Assembly (NCBI GenBank): GCA_964639275.1
Contig: CAZXCQ010000180.1
Span: 1-13,533, forward strand
Length of the DNA: 13,533 nt
Source: CAZXCQ01 sp964639275
GTDB taxonomy: Bacteria > Desulfobacterota > DSM-4660 > Desulfatiglandales > Desulfatiglandaceae
Direction of reading: 5' to 3'
Within the stretch, counting starts at the first letter, position 1. Each line of letters starts with the position of its first letter. Below the pieces are notes generated by a model. That model saw only the letters and a program-made list of their open reading frames with translations. It was not told where the DNA came from and made no database searches. A program made the translations under genes and the position numbers. Positions 1-6,912 of the stretch are shown piece by piece.

Positions 1-68
1 CAACGTCGATCTCCGTGATTTCTTAACGCTCTCTAACGGTCTCAGACAGGGATACGCCCTTTAAAACG

Positions 69-121
69 GAACCCCCATACCCCTGTCCCAATACCAATTT
101 TGGAGAAAACCAAATTGATAC
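69..121 (+). repeat. Single arm of dispersed palindromic intergenic repeat
   Basis: This 53-base arm begins GAACCCCCATACCCCTGTCC and ends AAATTGATAC. It aligns without gaps to the arms at 2745-2797 and 6986-7039; about 40 of 53 positions match the latter by hand count. The opposite, shorter arm seen in the copy at 2704 is not visible upstream, so this looks like a solitary or eroded half-element. Its last bases also form the -35 box of the promoter at 115-142. Confidence 0.6.
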
Positions 122-142
122 GATCCATCAATCTGTTATAAT
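115..142 (+). promoter_or_regulatory. Predicted sigma70 promoter partly built from a repeat end
   Basis: TTGATA at 115-120 and TATAAT at 137-142 are separated by 16 bases, close to the bacterial consensus. The -35 box lies inside the conserved end of the repeat arm. It points toward the DUF721 gene 176 bases away. No transcript evidence exists in the sequence itself, and the other repeat copies lack a matching -10. Confidence 0.5.
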
Positions 143-279
143 GGTTTGTTCCGGTCATAAAACAGAAACAGCGCTTTTCGGAATTCGGGGTCTAACCAAG
201 TCAATGGGTGTTGAAAAATCCACAAAAAGCATATAGATAAATATCAATAAGGTCAAGGGATAATGACAACAAGGCTTTC

Positions 280-308
280 TTGACATCGATGACGCCGGCG
301 GCTATAGA
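280..308 (+). promoter_or_regulatory. Predicted sigma70 promoter giving a very short leader
   Basis: A perfect TTGACA (280-285) is followed after 17 bases by TATAGA (303-308). Transcription would be expected to begin about 7 bases further on, near 315, only a few bases before the ATG at 318. No clear Shine-Dalgarno sequence lies between, so a leaderless or nearly leaderless mRNA for the DUF721 gene is implied. Confidence 0.55.
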
Positions 309-317
309 ACCGGATCC

Positions 318-626
318 ATGGTCAAAAACAAAGGTTCGCTTACATCCATAAGGGATATTATCACCCGGCTCCTTGAGGACGGTACGTTACCCTTTAACCT
401 CGAGGACGCCCGTATCTGGGAGGAGTGGGATAGGGTGGTCGGCCCTTCTGTTTCGAATAATGCCAGACCTGACTGGATCAAGAACGGAACACTCAGGGTC
501 AAGGTCTCAAATGCCATTTGGCTTCAGGAATTGAAATTTCTGGAGGGGGATATCAGACGAAGAATAAACAAGACGTTGGGCCGAGAAGCCATAATAAGGA
601 TAGAGTTCAGGGTCGGCCCGAAATAG
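318..626 (+). CDS. DUF721 (DciA-like) domain protein
   Basis: A 102-residue protein that is essentially one DUF721 domain. The family pattern is clear: an N-terminal helix (SIRDIITRLLEDG), the WEEWDRVVGP stretch (residues 34-43) around the conserved Trp and VVG, then GTLRVKV and the WLQEL helix (57-72), and a closing beta strand ending IRIEFRVG (93-100). Some DUF721 proteins, named DciA, help load the replicative helicase DnaB in bacteria lacking DnaC; whether this copy does so is an inference from the domain alone. The ATG at 318 fits the usual domain start but has no good Shine-Dalgarno, agreeing with the near-leaderless promoter at 280-308. The last 20 bases overlap the end of the convergent methyltransferase gene. 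Confidence 0.8.
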   Translation: MVKNKGSLTSIRDIITRLLEDGTLPFNLEDARIWEEWDRVVGPSVSNNARPDWIKNGTLRVKVSNAIWLQELKFLEGDIRRRINKTLGREAIIRIEFRVGPK

Positions 627-1335
627 AGAAATTTCCCTGTCCCAGCAAAGGGGGGGCTATCTCCAGACCGGGTTTCCCCCCTAAGGAGGCCTCTATTAAC
701 GCCAGCTTGGCCCTGGCGTGTAAAGTAGGATAATTGATCCGGAGCCGTTTGGGTTCGAGACCAAAACGGCGCATGCGTTCGAGGACGTCCGCCAGACGAG
801 CAGATGGATAGACCAATGCCAGCCTCCCTTTCTTCCGAAGGAGTCCCGAGGCTGCCGTCAGGATATCGTCAATCGATGCCAGCAACTCGTGCCTGGCAAC
901 GGCCCTGCGCGGATCAGGGTTGATGCGACCGCTTCTCACCTGGCGATAAGGGGGGTTACAAAGGACCACATCCGCCCACATCTTGGCCATGGGGGGATAC
1001 CGGATATCCCCGGCTATTACCTCCATTTTGCTCTCGAACCCATTAAGAGCGGCATTGCGCCTTGCCTGGGCAGCCAGCTCTTTTTGAATCTCAAGCCCAA
1101 AGACATGCCCAACCGGTTTTGTCAGGAGCAGAACCAGGAGGATGATGCCACACCCGGTTCCCAGGTCGACCACCACATCAGCGGGTTTTACAGTTACAAA
1201 TTCGGAGAGCAGGATGGCGTCAATGGAAAACCGATAGCCGTCTTTTGATTGTATCAGCTTCAGGCGGCCCTCCATAAAATAATCAATCGATTCGTGGGGC
1301 CGCAGGGCAATTTTATGGGACCTGGATGATTTCAT
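607..1335 (-). CDS. TrmN6-type tRNA (adenine-N6)-methyltransferase
   Basis: A 242-residue class I SAM-dependent methyltransferase, close in length to E. coli TrmN6/YfiC (tRNA1-Val m6A37). The N-terminal block GRLKLIQSKDGYRFSIDAIL (residues 23-42) is typical of that group. The SAM-binding loop DLGTGCG is at 57-63, the acidic end of strand 2 at GLEIQ (80-84), and the catalytic NPPY motif of N6-adenine enzymes at 127-130. These features support base methylation on the exocyclic amino group; the exact tRNA target is inferred from family resemblance. The start at 1335 overlaps the end of the upstream DUF1015 gene by 23 bases, so the two are probably co-transcribed. The ribosome binding site is weak, and translational coupling is plausible. 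The 3' end overlaps the DUF721 gene. Confidence 0.82.
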   Translation of the reverse strand: MKSSRSHKIALRPHESIDYFMEGRLKLIQSKDGYRFSIDAILLSEFVTVKPADVVVDLGTGCGIILLVLLLTKPVGHVFGLEIQKELAAQARRNAALNGFESKMEVIAGDIRYPPMAKMWADVVLCNPPYRQVRSGRINPDPRRAVARHELLASIDDILTAASGLLRKKGRLALVYPSARLADVLERMRRFGLEPKRLRINYPTLHARAKLALIEASLGGKPGLEIAPPLLGQGNFSISGRP

Positions 1336-2668
1336 GAGGATCTATCTTGTTAAAAACCATCCCCGATAATGCCTTGGGATAAAAATAGGTCGATTTCCTG
1401 GGCATGACCAGGGAATTACCGGCTATCTCTTTGACATGGTCTACCTGGGTGGGGTTTAGCATGAATGTCATCTGATAGTCCCCCGATTCAACCTGCGAGA
1501 TGGCGGTCTCCATGTTGCTCTGATAGTGAAACCGCTTTTCATCATCCAGATCTTCTCTGCTAAAACCGAGACCTTTCTGGAGGATAAACCGGGAGAGGAC
1601 GAGCACGTCAAGCTTTTTCAGTGAGGGGTGAAGGTCATCCCCCATCTTATCCCTCGCACCCTCGTTGAGTGAGAAGAGATAGTATTCTTGCGAGCCATGC
1701 TGATAAAATGCCAGGCTTGTATTCTTGGTGCCCGCCCCTTTGAGCTTTTCTCTGATAGCACCCGATTCGCCGAAGGCGGTGGGGAGCGGGAGTGCAAATT
1801 TCTTTATGTGAAACCACTGTTCAATCCTTTTTAAAAATGGTTCAATGCGAAAGTCAGGCACAGACCTGATGAGTCGATGTGAGGGAAGGATCGTCAGGCC
1901 TTTATCATTCATATTGGAAAGATACATCATCGTATATTCATAGGACCTGTTGGCAGGACGTCTTCCGTACCTGGCCCTCATGATATTTCTGAAGTTACGC
2001 GAGGTTTCGTAACGGTGGTGGCCGTCTGCGATCAGTATGGGCATCCTCAACATGGTGTGGGCGAGCCACTCAAAGAGACGGGGGTCTTGTAGAATCCAGA
2101 CCTGGTGTTTGGCGCCATCTTCAAGCTCAAACGCGATCTGGGGAGGGGAGTCAATGGCCTTTTTGTATATATCAAATATCCTGTTATCCGGATCTTCAAA
2201 AAGGCCAAATATCTGGCTTAACTGAGCGTTACAGGCCCTCATGAGCCTTAACCGGTCATCTCTATGGGCCGAAAAGGTCCTTTCATGTGGGAGTATTTCA
2301 CGGCTCCCCTCTTCTTCTATTCGGACCAATGCGATTATTCCCCACCGGGTTCGAGGGGGCTCCTGGCCCCCTGGGCTGTAAGTCAGCGAGGTGACATAGA
2401 TGCAGGGTTGATCGGCACGGATCAGGGTACCATCCGATTCCCACCTCAAAAGGCAGTCTGCCGCTCGGGTATACTGATTGTCCCAATCAGAATCGCCGGT
2501 CTTTTTCTTGGCCAGGATCAAGCGGATGACATTATGGGGGTCTCTCTGGTAGTACGACTCCTGCTGCTCCTCCGTGATCACGTCGTATGGGGGGGCAACC
2601 AGGCTTGCTAAGTCTTGCCTGGTGTGAAAGTTATATGTTAGTCCCTTAAAGGGGGCGATAACAGCCAT
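1313..2668 (-). CDS. DUF1015 family protein
   Basis: A 451-residue protein recognisable as DUF1015 by several family blocks: the opening AVIAPFKGLTYN, LVAPPYDVI (residues 23-31), DPHNVIRL (43-50), ILPHERTFSAHRDDRL (125-140), and the signature ADGHHRYET (214-222). No signal peptide or membrane segment is seen, so it is probably cytoplasmic. The family is common in bacteria and archaea, but I know no firmly established reaction for it; the conserved His pair and acidic residues suggest a metal- or phosphate-binding enzyme, which is inference only. An in-frame ATG lies 35 codons further upstream, but the start at 2668 is preferred: AGAAGGA sits 7 bases before it, and the extra upstream residues do not look like family sequence and run into the palindromic repeat at 2704. 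Confidence 0.8.
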   Translation of the reverse strand: MAVIAPFKGLTYNFHTRQDLASLVAPPYDVITEEQQESYYQRDPHNVIRLILAKKKTGDSDWDNQYTRAADCLLRWESDGTLIRADQPCIYVTSLTYSPGGQEPPRTRWGIIALVRIEEEGSREILPHERTFSAHRDDRLRLMRACNAQLSQIFGLFEDPDNRIFDIYKKAIDSPPQIAFELEDGAKHQVWILQDPRLFEWLAHTMLRMPILIADGHHRYETSRNFRNIMRARYGRRPANRSYEYTMMYLSNMNDKGLTILPSHRLIRSVPDFRIEPFLKRIEQWFHIKKFALPLPTAFGESGAIREKLKGAGTKNTSLAFYQHGSQEYYLFSLNEGARDKMGDDLHPSLKKLDVLVLSRFILQKGLGFSREDLDDEKRFHYQSNMETAISQVESGDYQMTFMLNPTQVDHVKEIAGNSLVMPRKSTYFYPKALSGMVFNKIDPHEIIQVP

Positions 2669-2675
2669 TTTTGAT

Positions 2676-2682
2676 TCCTTCT
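2676..2682 (-). promoter_or_regulatory. Ribosome binding site deciding the DUF1015 start
   Basis: On the minus strand this reads AGAAGGA, 7 bases upstream of the ATG at 2668. It supports the internal start over the longer open frame beginning at 2773. Confidence 0.65.
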
Positions 2683-2703
2683 GATCCCAAAAAAATGAAC
2701 ATC

Positions 2704-2797
2704 GTAACACTTTAGCTTTTTGAAACCCGGGAAATGGGGATTCTGGACCCCCATTCCCCTGCCTAAGCTCCAATTCTGAAAGAAGCTAAAATGATAC
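2704..2797. repeat. Best full copy of the dispersed palindromic intergenic repeat
   Basis: A 40-base left arm (2704-2743, starting GTAACACTTTAGC and ending GGGGATTC) faces a 53-base right arm (2745-2797, containing CCCCCATTCCCCTG and ending AAGCTAAAATGATAC). The arms are imperfect inverted copies: outer GTAACACTTTAGCTTTTTGA pairs with TGAAAGAAGCTAAAATGATAC-like sequence, and the core GGGAAATGGGG pairs with CCCCCATTCCCC. The left arm matches 13462-13501 at 38 of 40 positions by hand count; the right arm aligns to 69-121 and 6986-7039. It fills the divergent gap between the DUF1015 gene and mtaD. No coding capacity is visible, so a MITE- or REP-like element is the closest description. Confidence 0.7.
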
Positions 2798-2843
2798 TAA
2801 ACATCTAATATCACTCCGGGAATGTGTCAAGGGAATTTGGTCC

Positions 2844-2850
2844 AAGGAGG
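2844..2850 (+). promoter_or_regulatory. Strong ribosome binding site deciding the mtaD start
   Basis: AAGGAGG lies 8 bases before the ATG at 2859. A TTG at 2853 in the same frame is only 2 bases from this site, too close, so the ATG is the better start. Confidence 0.8.
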
Positions 2851-2858
2851 TTTTGTCG

Positions 2859-4220
2859 ATGACTTTGGTGAACAGGAATGGGCATGATGCTGGCGGACCC
2901 AGAGAGGCCCCGGACCTCATCATAGAAGGGGGGGTGCTTGTCACAATGACGGAAGATGATGAGCCTGTGTGGGGTGCCAGGGTCTGTATAGCGGATGGGC
3001 GGATTGTTCGGATTGAGAGCGCCGATGAAAGAGAGACCCCTATGGGGTCAAGAGCGGAGATTATTAATGCAAGGGACTGTATTGTCATGCCTGGGCTGAT
3101 CAATGCCCACAGCCATGCGGCCATGAGCATCTTTAGGGGCTTTGCCGATGACCTGCCACTGGGACAATGGCTCTTTGAAAAGATCTTCCCAGCCGAGGCA
3201 AAATTCCTCAACCCTGATACGGTCTACTGGGGTTCTCTCCTTGCATGTCTGGAGATGATTTTGTCGGGGACCACCTGCTTTGTGGACGGATATTTTTTTC
3301 AGGACGGGACAGTTCACGCGGTAAAGGAGTCGGGGCTCAGGGCGCTTATCGCCCAGGGGGTCATAGACTTCCCCGCGCCGGGGGTTGAGGATCCGAAGGA
3401 AAATATCGCCACAGCAAGGAGATTCGTAGAGAGTTGGATGGGGTTTTCGGGAGAGATCACACCGGGTGTTTTTTGTCACAGCCCTGTGACCTGTTCGGAG
3501 CAGACACTCAGGGCCGCATCCCGGCTGTCACGGGAGTTTGATCTTCCGCTTCAGATCCACCTTTCGGAGACCTCTCAAGAGGTCGGTGAGGTCATAAAGA
3601 GGTCGGGGAAGAGACCGGTTCATTTCCTGGATGGATTGGGTCTGATAGACCCCGGGCTTATTGCCGTCCATGCGGTGCACCTGGATCAGGGGGAGATGGA
3701 GTGTCTCAGGGAAAAGGGGGTCAAGATTGTCCATACCCCTGAAAGCAACATGAAACTGGGCTCTGGCACGGCCCGGATCTCGACCATGTTAAAGCTGGGT
3801 TTGACCGTCGGATTGGGTACAGATGGGTGCTCATCAAACAATAACCTGGATCTTTTCCAGGAGATGGATACTGCGGCCAAGCTGAGTAAGGTCACCGAAC
3901 TCGATCCCACCAGCCTGGACGCACGGGCTGTCCTCAGGATGTCTACCATTGGCGGAGCGGCCGTCATGGGACTTGAAAATGAGATTGGCAGCCTGGAGGA
4001 GGGGAAAAGGGCTGATATCATTGTGGTTGACCTTGCCAGCCCCCACTTATGTCCCGTCTACGATCCCTTTTCGGCCCTTGTCTACTCTGCCGATGGTGCG
4101 GATGTCAAAGATGTTATCGTGAACGGAAAGGTCTTGATGAAGGATAGACAACCGACCACGTTGAATCCACCGGAGATCATGGACAGGGTAAGGGACATAG
4201 GCAAAAAGATACGTATCTGA
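2859..4220 (+). CDS. mtaD: 5-methylthioadenosine/S-adenosylhomocysteine deaminase (amidohydrolase)
   Basis: A 453-residue metal-dependent amidohydrolase of the MTA/SAH deaminase group, usual length for the family. It would deaminate S-adenosylhomocysteine and/or methylthioadenosine to the inosine forms in the cytoplasm. The zinc ligands can be read: H84 and H86 in NAHSH, H234 in QIHLSET, and D322 in GTDGCSSNNNLD; E237 and H271 fill the acid/base positions. The PGLINAHSHA block and ESNMKLGSG (295-303) are characteristic of this clade rather than of guanine deaminase or atrazine hydrolase relatives, though substrate preference cannot be settled from sequence. The ATG at 2859 is chosen on its AAGGAGG site. 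The gene is divergent from DUF1015 and ends 19 bases short of the convergent LOG-like gene. Confidence 0.85.
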   Translation: MTLVNRNGHDAGGPREAPDLIIEGGVLVTMTEDDEPVWGARVCIADGRIVRIESADERETPMGSRAEIINARDCIVMPGLINAHSHAAMSIFRGFADDLPLGQWLFEKIFPAEAKFLNPDTVYWGSLLACLEMILSGTTCFVDGYFFQDGTVHAVKESGLRALIAQGVIDFPAPGVEDPKENIATARRFVESWMGFSGEITPGVFCHSPVTCSEQTLRAASRLSREFDLPLQIHLSETSQEVGEVIKRSGKRPVHFLDGLGLIDPGLIAVHAVHLDQGEMECLREKGVKIVHTPESNMKLGSGTARISTMLKLGLTVGLGTDGCSSNNNLDLFQEMDTAAKLSKVTELDPTSLDARAVLRMSTIGGAAVMGLENEIGSLEEGKRADIIVVDLASPHLCPVYDPFSALVYSADGADVKDVIVNGKVLMKDRQPTTLNPPEIMDRVRDIGKKIRI

Positions 4221-4239
4221 AGCGGGCTGTCGTGGGAGG

Positions 4240-4704
4240 CTAGGATTCCCCGAGGAATTGGATCACCGATCTGATGGCCTCCCGGTGGTCTGTCACATAG
4301 TGAATCCCGCTTATCTCTTTCCAGGTGTCAAGCCCGATGACCGGTTTGTTTATTTTGAGTGCCAGTGCAATCTCAGAGAGTGTCCCGTACCCCCCTGCGA
4401 TGGCTACCACCACGTCAGATGCCCTGACTACAAGCAGATTTCTCCCATCACCAAGACCGGTGGGAATGGGGATGCGAATAAACGGGTTGGCCGATTGTTT
4501 GGTGAGCCCCGGAAGAAGACCCACAGTCAATCCTCCTGCCTCTGCGCAACCCCTGGCAGCGCCTTCCATCACTCCCCCAAGCCCGCCGCAGATGAGGAGC
4601 CATCCCCTTTTCCCTATCTCAAAGCCCAGATTTCTGGCAAGCTGGTAGGTCGTATCGGGACATGTGCCTGTACCTATGATACCGATATGATGGGGCCTTT
4701 CCAT
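4240..4704 (-). CDS. LOG-family (TIGR00725-like) nucleotide-binding protein
   Basis: A 154-residue single-domain Rossmann-like protein of the lysine decarboxylase-like/LOG superfamily, closest in appearance to the TIGR00725 group. Key blocks are the glycine-rich GGLGGVMEGAARG (residues 40-52), the Arg in GDGRN (86-90), and AGGYGTLSE (103-111), which corresponds to the PGGxGTxxE motif of LOG enzymes. True LOG proteins release free cytokinin bases from nucleoside monophosphates; here the first motif residue is Ala instead of Pro and the Arg block differs, so a nucleotide-binding role is safer than a named reaction. No export signal is seen. The start at 4704 is preferred over the ATG at 4719 because GGAGGG lies 7 bases before it and overlaps the alternative. 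Confidence 0.72.
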   Translation of the reverse strand: MERPHHIGIIGTGTCPDTTYQLARNLGFEIGKRGWLLICGGLGGVMEGAARGCAEAGGLTVGLLPGLTKQSANPFIRIPIPTGLGDGRNLLVVRASDVVVAIAGGYGTLSEIALALKINKPVIGLDTWKEISGIHYVTDHREAIRSVIQFLGES

Positions 4705-4711
4705 GACATCA

Positions 4712-4717
4712 CCCTCC
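4712..4717 (-). promoter_or_regulatory. Ribosome binding site deciding the LOG-like gene start
   Basis: On the minus strand this reads GGAGGG, 7 bases upstream of the ATG at 4704. The competing ATG at 4717-4719 lies immediately before it and shares a base with it, so it cannot use this site. Confidence 0.65.
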
Positions 4718-4819
4718 ATGCCTACAAAATATTTGCCATCAGGGATATTAACTGATATCTAAATCCTTCATAGACTTAGTACATGGTTTCATAAATACGG
4801 TCGCGCATCTTGAGGAACT

Positions 4820-4845
4820 GGATTCCCCGCTTTGCGGGAAATGAC
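4820..4845. repeat. GTCATTCCCGC-type palindromic repeat
   Basis: The minus strand reads GTCATTTCCCGCAAAGCGGGG followed by AATCC, with TTCCCGC and GCGGGGAA forming the stem around a short AAA loop. Sequences of this shape are widespread dispersed repeats in many proteobacterial genomes. It lacks a T-run directly after the stem, so terminator activity is uncertain. Confidence 0.6.
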
Positions 4846-4896
4846 AGAATATTGGACAATTATGAGACGGTTAACATCCTATAGCGTGCCCTTGTT

Positions 4897-4911
4897 ATGA
4901 CTTCAAGTCAT
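4897..4911. promoter_or_regulatory. 15-base perfect palindrome, possible operator
   Basis: ATGACTT and AAGTCAT flank a single central C. Odd-centred dyads of this length are typical operator shapes. It lies 127 bases before the M23 peptidase start. No regulator gene is adjacent, and no family motif is recognised. Confidence 0.3.
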
Positions 4912-4942
4912 TCTTTGGCAGGAGGTATCTCAAAGGTAACCA

Positions 4943-4979
4943 GAATCCATTCACCCCCCCAGGGTTTTTGAGAAGTTAC
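4943..4979 (-). repeat. Arm of dispersed palindromic repeat
   Basis: The minus strand begins GTAACTTCTCAAAAACCC, identical over these 18 bases to the element starting at 12157, then continues with a G-run and GAATGGATTC. This corresponds to the shorter arm type of the family. A full partner arm is not obvious to the left, although the sequence TATCTCAAAGG at 4926 may be a remnant. Confidence 0.5.
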
Positions 4980-5037
4980 TCTCAAAGGGTGAAAAGGTTT
5001 ATCAGAGGATCTTACAATCTTTTTAGAGAGTAGACAT

Positions 5038-6405
5038 ATGCAGAAAAAGAAAAGAACGGGTTTGCTATTGACGATCGGGGCAATTGTGGTGCTCCTGGGA
5101 GGCCTTGGCTGGTTTTTGACAGGTGTCTTTGAGGGGGAAAAACCAGGTCTGGACATCGGGCCCCTACCCGAGTACCTGACGGGAAGCCAGAAATTCAGGC
5201 TTGCTGTCACCGATATGAAGAGGGGGCTCAGGGAACTCGATGTCTCTGTCAGCCAAGAGGGGCGGGAGATCAAGATCCTTGACAAGAAATTCCCGTTTAG
5301 TGGTCTGCTCAATCGGGATGGGGTCCATCGGTTTGAGACGGAATTCTCTATAGATCCCTCCAAACTCAACCTGACCCAGGGGCGCGTGGACCTGAAGGTC
5401 CGTGTCTGGGATTATTCCAGAAGGAGCGGGGGGGACGGAAACCTCTCGCTGGTTCAGCATAAGATGCTTGTGGATACTGTCCCACCCGCCATCAGGGCAA
5501 TAAGCCGCCTGCACTATATCAATGAAGGAGGGGCAGGTCTTGTCGTGTACCAGGCCTCTTCAGATTCTATCGAGAGTGGCCTTTTCGTGAACGAGCTATT
5601 CTTCCCTGGTTTTCCTGCTGATAAGGAATCGAAAGAAGGCCTCCATGTCTGCTATTTTGCTATCCCCTTCAATATCCAACCCAATCCAGAGGTATATCTT
5701 TGGGCAAGAGATAGGGCAGGGAACCTCTCAAAGGCCAGGTTTTACTACCGCATCAGGGATAGGCGGTTCCGGACGGTGAAGGTCAATGTTACGGATCGAT
5801 TCTTAAAACACATCCTTTCCTATTTTTCGTTTTATCATTTTAAGCCGGGAGAGACCGGCATTGAAAAATTTCTCCAAATCAACAGAGACTTGAGGAAAGA
5901 GAATAACCAGACATTTTACGATCTCAGAAAAAAGACCGGTCCTGATCGGATGTGGAATGGGCCATGGCTGAGACAAAAAAACGTCGCCAACATGGCAAGC
6001 TTTGGGGAGCATCGGATCTATTATTATGAGGGAAAAGAGATCGATGAAGAGACACATCTGGGTGTGGACTTGGCATCCTTGGCCAACTCGGATGTCGTGG
6101 CTGCCAACAATGGCCGGGTAATTATGGCCGGTCGTGTCGGGATATATGGGTTGACAGTGGTCCTGGATCATGGACAGGGGCTCGCCTCGGTATACTCGCA
6201 CCTGAGCAAGATTAATGTCAAGCCGGGCCAGGAGGTCATGAAAGGCGAGGTTGTCGGGGTTACGGGACAGACCGGGCTTGCCGGGGGAGACCATCTCCAT
6301 TTTGGTATCATGGTGAGCGGTGTTTTTGTAAACCCCATAGAGTGGTGGGACAGCCACTGGGTCCAGGATAATGCCACCAGAAAGCTGGCGCTTTTGAATA
6401 AATAG
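5038..6405 (+). CDS. Membrane-anchored M23 family metallopeptidase
   Basis: A 455-residue protein with a basic N-terminus (MQKKKR), one membrane segment at about residues 9-28, a long extracytoplasmic middle, and a C-terminal LytM-type peptidase domain. The middle (about 50-250) looks beta-sandwich-rich, with a VDTVPP junction (145-150) typical of Ig-like repeats. In the peptidase domain the zinc ligands H340 and D344 (HLGVD) and H421 (HLHFG) are present, as are the catalytic His residues H388 (YSHL) and H419. It should therefore be an active peptidoglycan endopeptidase, or a LytM activator that kept its metal site, anchored in the inner membrane facing the periplasm. The ATG at 5038 has only a weak purine-rich AGAGAG before it. 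The next gene follows after 17 bases, suggesting an operon. Confidence 0.85.
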   Translation: MQKKKRTGLLLTIGAIVVLLGGLGWFLTGVFEGEKPGLDIGPLPEYLTGSQKFRLAVTDMKRGLRELDVSVSQEGREIKILDKKFPFSGLLNRDGVHRFETEFSIDPSKLNLTQGRVDLKVRVWDYSRRSGGDGNLSLVQHKMLVDTVPPAIRAISRLHYINEGGAGLVVYQASSDSIESGLFVNELFFPGFPADKESKEGLHVCYFAIPFNIQPNPEVYLWARDRAGNLSKARFYYRIRDRRFRTVKVNVTDRFLKHILSYFSFYHFKPGETGIEKFLQINRDLRKENNQTFYDLRKKTGPDRMWNGPWLRQKNVANMASFGEHRIYYYEGKEIDEETHLGVDLASLANSDVVAANNGRVIMAGRVGIYGLTVVLDHGQGLASVYSHLSKINVKPGQEVMKGEVVGVTGQTGLAGGDHLHFGIMVSGVFVNPIEWWDSHWVQDNATRKLALLNK

Positions 6406-6422
6406 CCAAGGTCCGCTTTGAA

Positions 6423-6890
6423 ATGACCGGGATGAAGAATGTGACAAAGAGGAGCAAGACTGGAGCCTATGGGCCGCTTGTCGGTCTACTTATGGCGGCA
6501 ATGCTGTTTCTATCTCCCCAGATCCTTTTGGCGGTTGATCGGCCTCACAGGGAACATGTCGTGGGTGGTCCGTGCGATTATAGGGAATACAAGGGCCAGG
6601 CCAAAATCGTCTCCGTCAAGAAAAGGATCATCAAGACGCAGACCGATCCTTCCCAAAAAGATCGTTATGAGGTCAGATTCCTGTTTCATACTGATCAGGT
6701 CATCCAGGAGCCATACGTTGGGGTCGAAGGAAAAGGGTATCTCCTCTTGAAAAAAGACGCCTCTTATCCTGGAGCAAGTTTCTTGTGCGAATATGGTATT
6801 GAAGTCGGTAAGGTCTTTCCATGTAGTATGAAAGTGATTACCAAAGGAACTTGCACGCCGATCATCTTTGAATTTCCAACTATGGATTAA
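6423..6890 (+). CDS. Small exported protein of unknown function
   Basis: A 155-residue protein I do not recognise. It has a positively charged N-terminus (KNVTKRSK), a hydrophobic stretch at about residues 17-36 and a plausible signal peptidase site after LLA (residue 37). The mature part, about 118 residues, has four cysteines (51, 122, 134, 144), which could form two disulfides in the periplasm or outside, and alternating hydrophobic/charged sequence suggesting beta strands. There is no lipobox. ATG codons at 6423 and 6432 are both possible; an AAGG lies 11 bases before the first. The gene begins 17 bases after the M23 peptidase gene and is probably co-expressed with it, so a cell-envelope role is likely but no activity can be stated. 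Confidence 0.65.
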   Translation: MTGMKNVTKRSKTGAYGPLVGLLMAAMLFLSPQILLAVDRPHREHVVGGPCDYREYKGQAKIVSVKKRIIKTQTDPSQKDRYEVRFLFHTDQVIQEPYVGVEGKGYLLLKKDASYPGASFLCEYGIEVGKVFPCSMKVITKGTCTPIIFEFPTMD

Positions 6891-6912
6891 GTCAAAAAGA
6901 CCCTCTCCGGTC

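Larger units (their letters stand above)
1..317. other. Intergenic leader region, no gene
   Basis: No convincing coding region is seen. The stretch holds one 53-base repeat arm (69-121), a promoter-like pair at 115-142 and a second at 280-308 just before the DUF721 start. A 31-codon ORF beginning at 141 overlaps the proposed -10 box, has no ribosome binding site and is not called. The segment between 143 and 279 is AT-rich and shows nothing I can name. Confidence 0.5.
4705..5037. other. Divergent intergenic region, no gene
   Basis: The gap separates the LOG-like gene from the M23 peptidase gene. It contains a GTCATTCCCGC-type hairpin repeat (4820-4845), a 15-base palindrome (4897-4911), and one arm of the dispersed repeat (4943-4979). 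A TACAAT hexamer at 5013-5018 could be a -10 box for the peptidase gene, but its -35 region is poor, so I do not call it. Open frames here are short and have no supporting features. Confidence 0.5.

Noticed and set aside
2859..4220. Alternative TTG start for mtaD at 2853
   Set aside because: It lies only 2 bases from the AAGGAGG site, while the ATG at 2859 has ideal spacing of 8.
4258..4755. 165-codon plus-strand open frame opposite the LOG-like gene
   Set aside because: The minus strand carries the conserved GGLGG and AGGYGTLSE motifs; the plus frame has no family resemblance.
5803..6447. 214-codon minus-strand open frame opposite the M23 gene
   Set aside because: It lies antisense to the well-supported peptidase domain with its full catalytic set and shows no domain features of its own.
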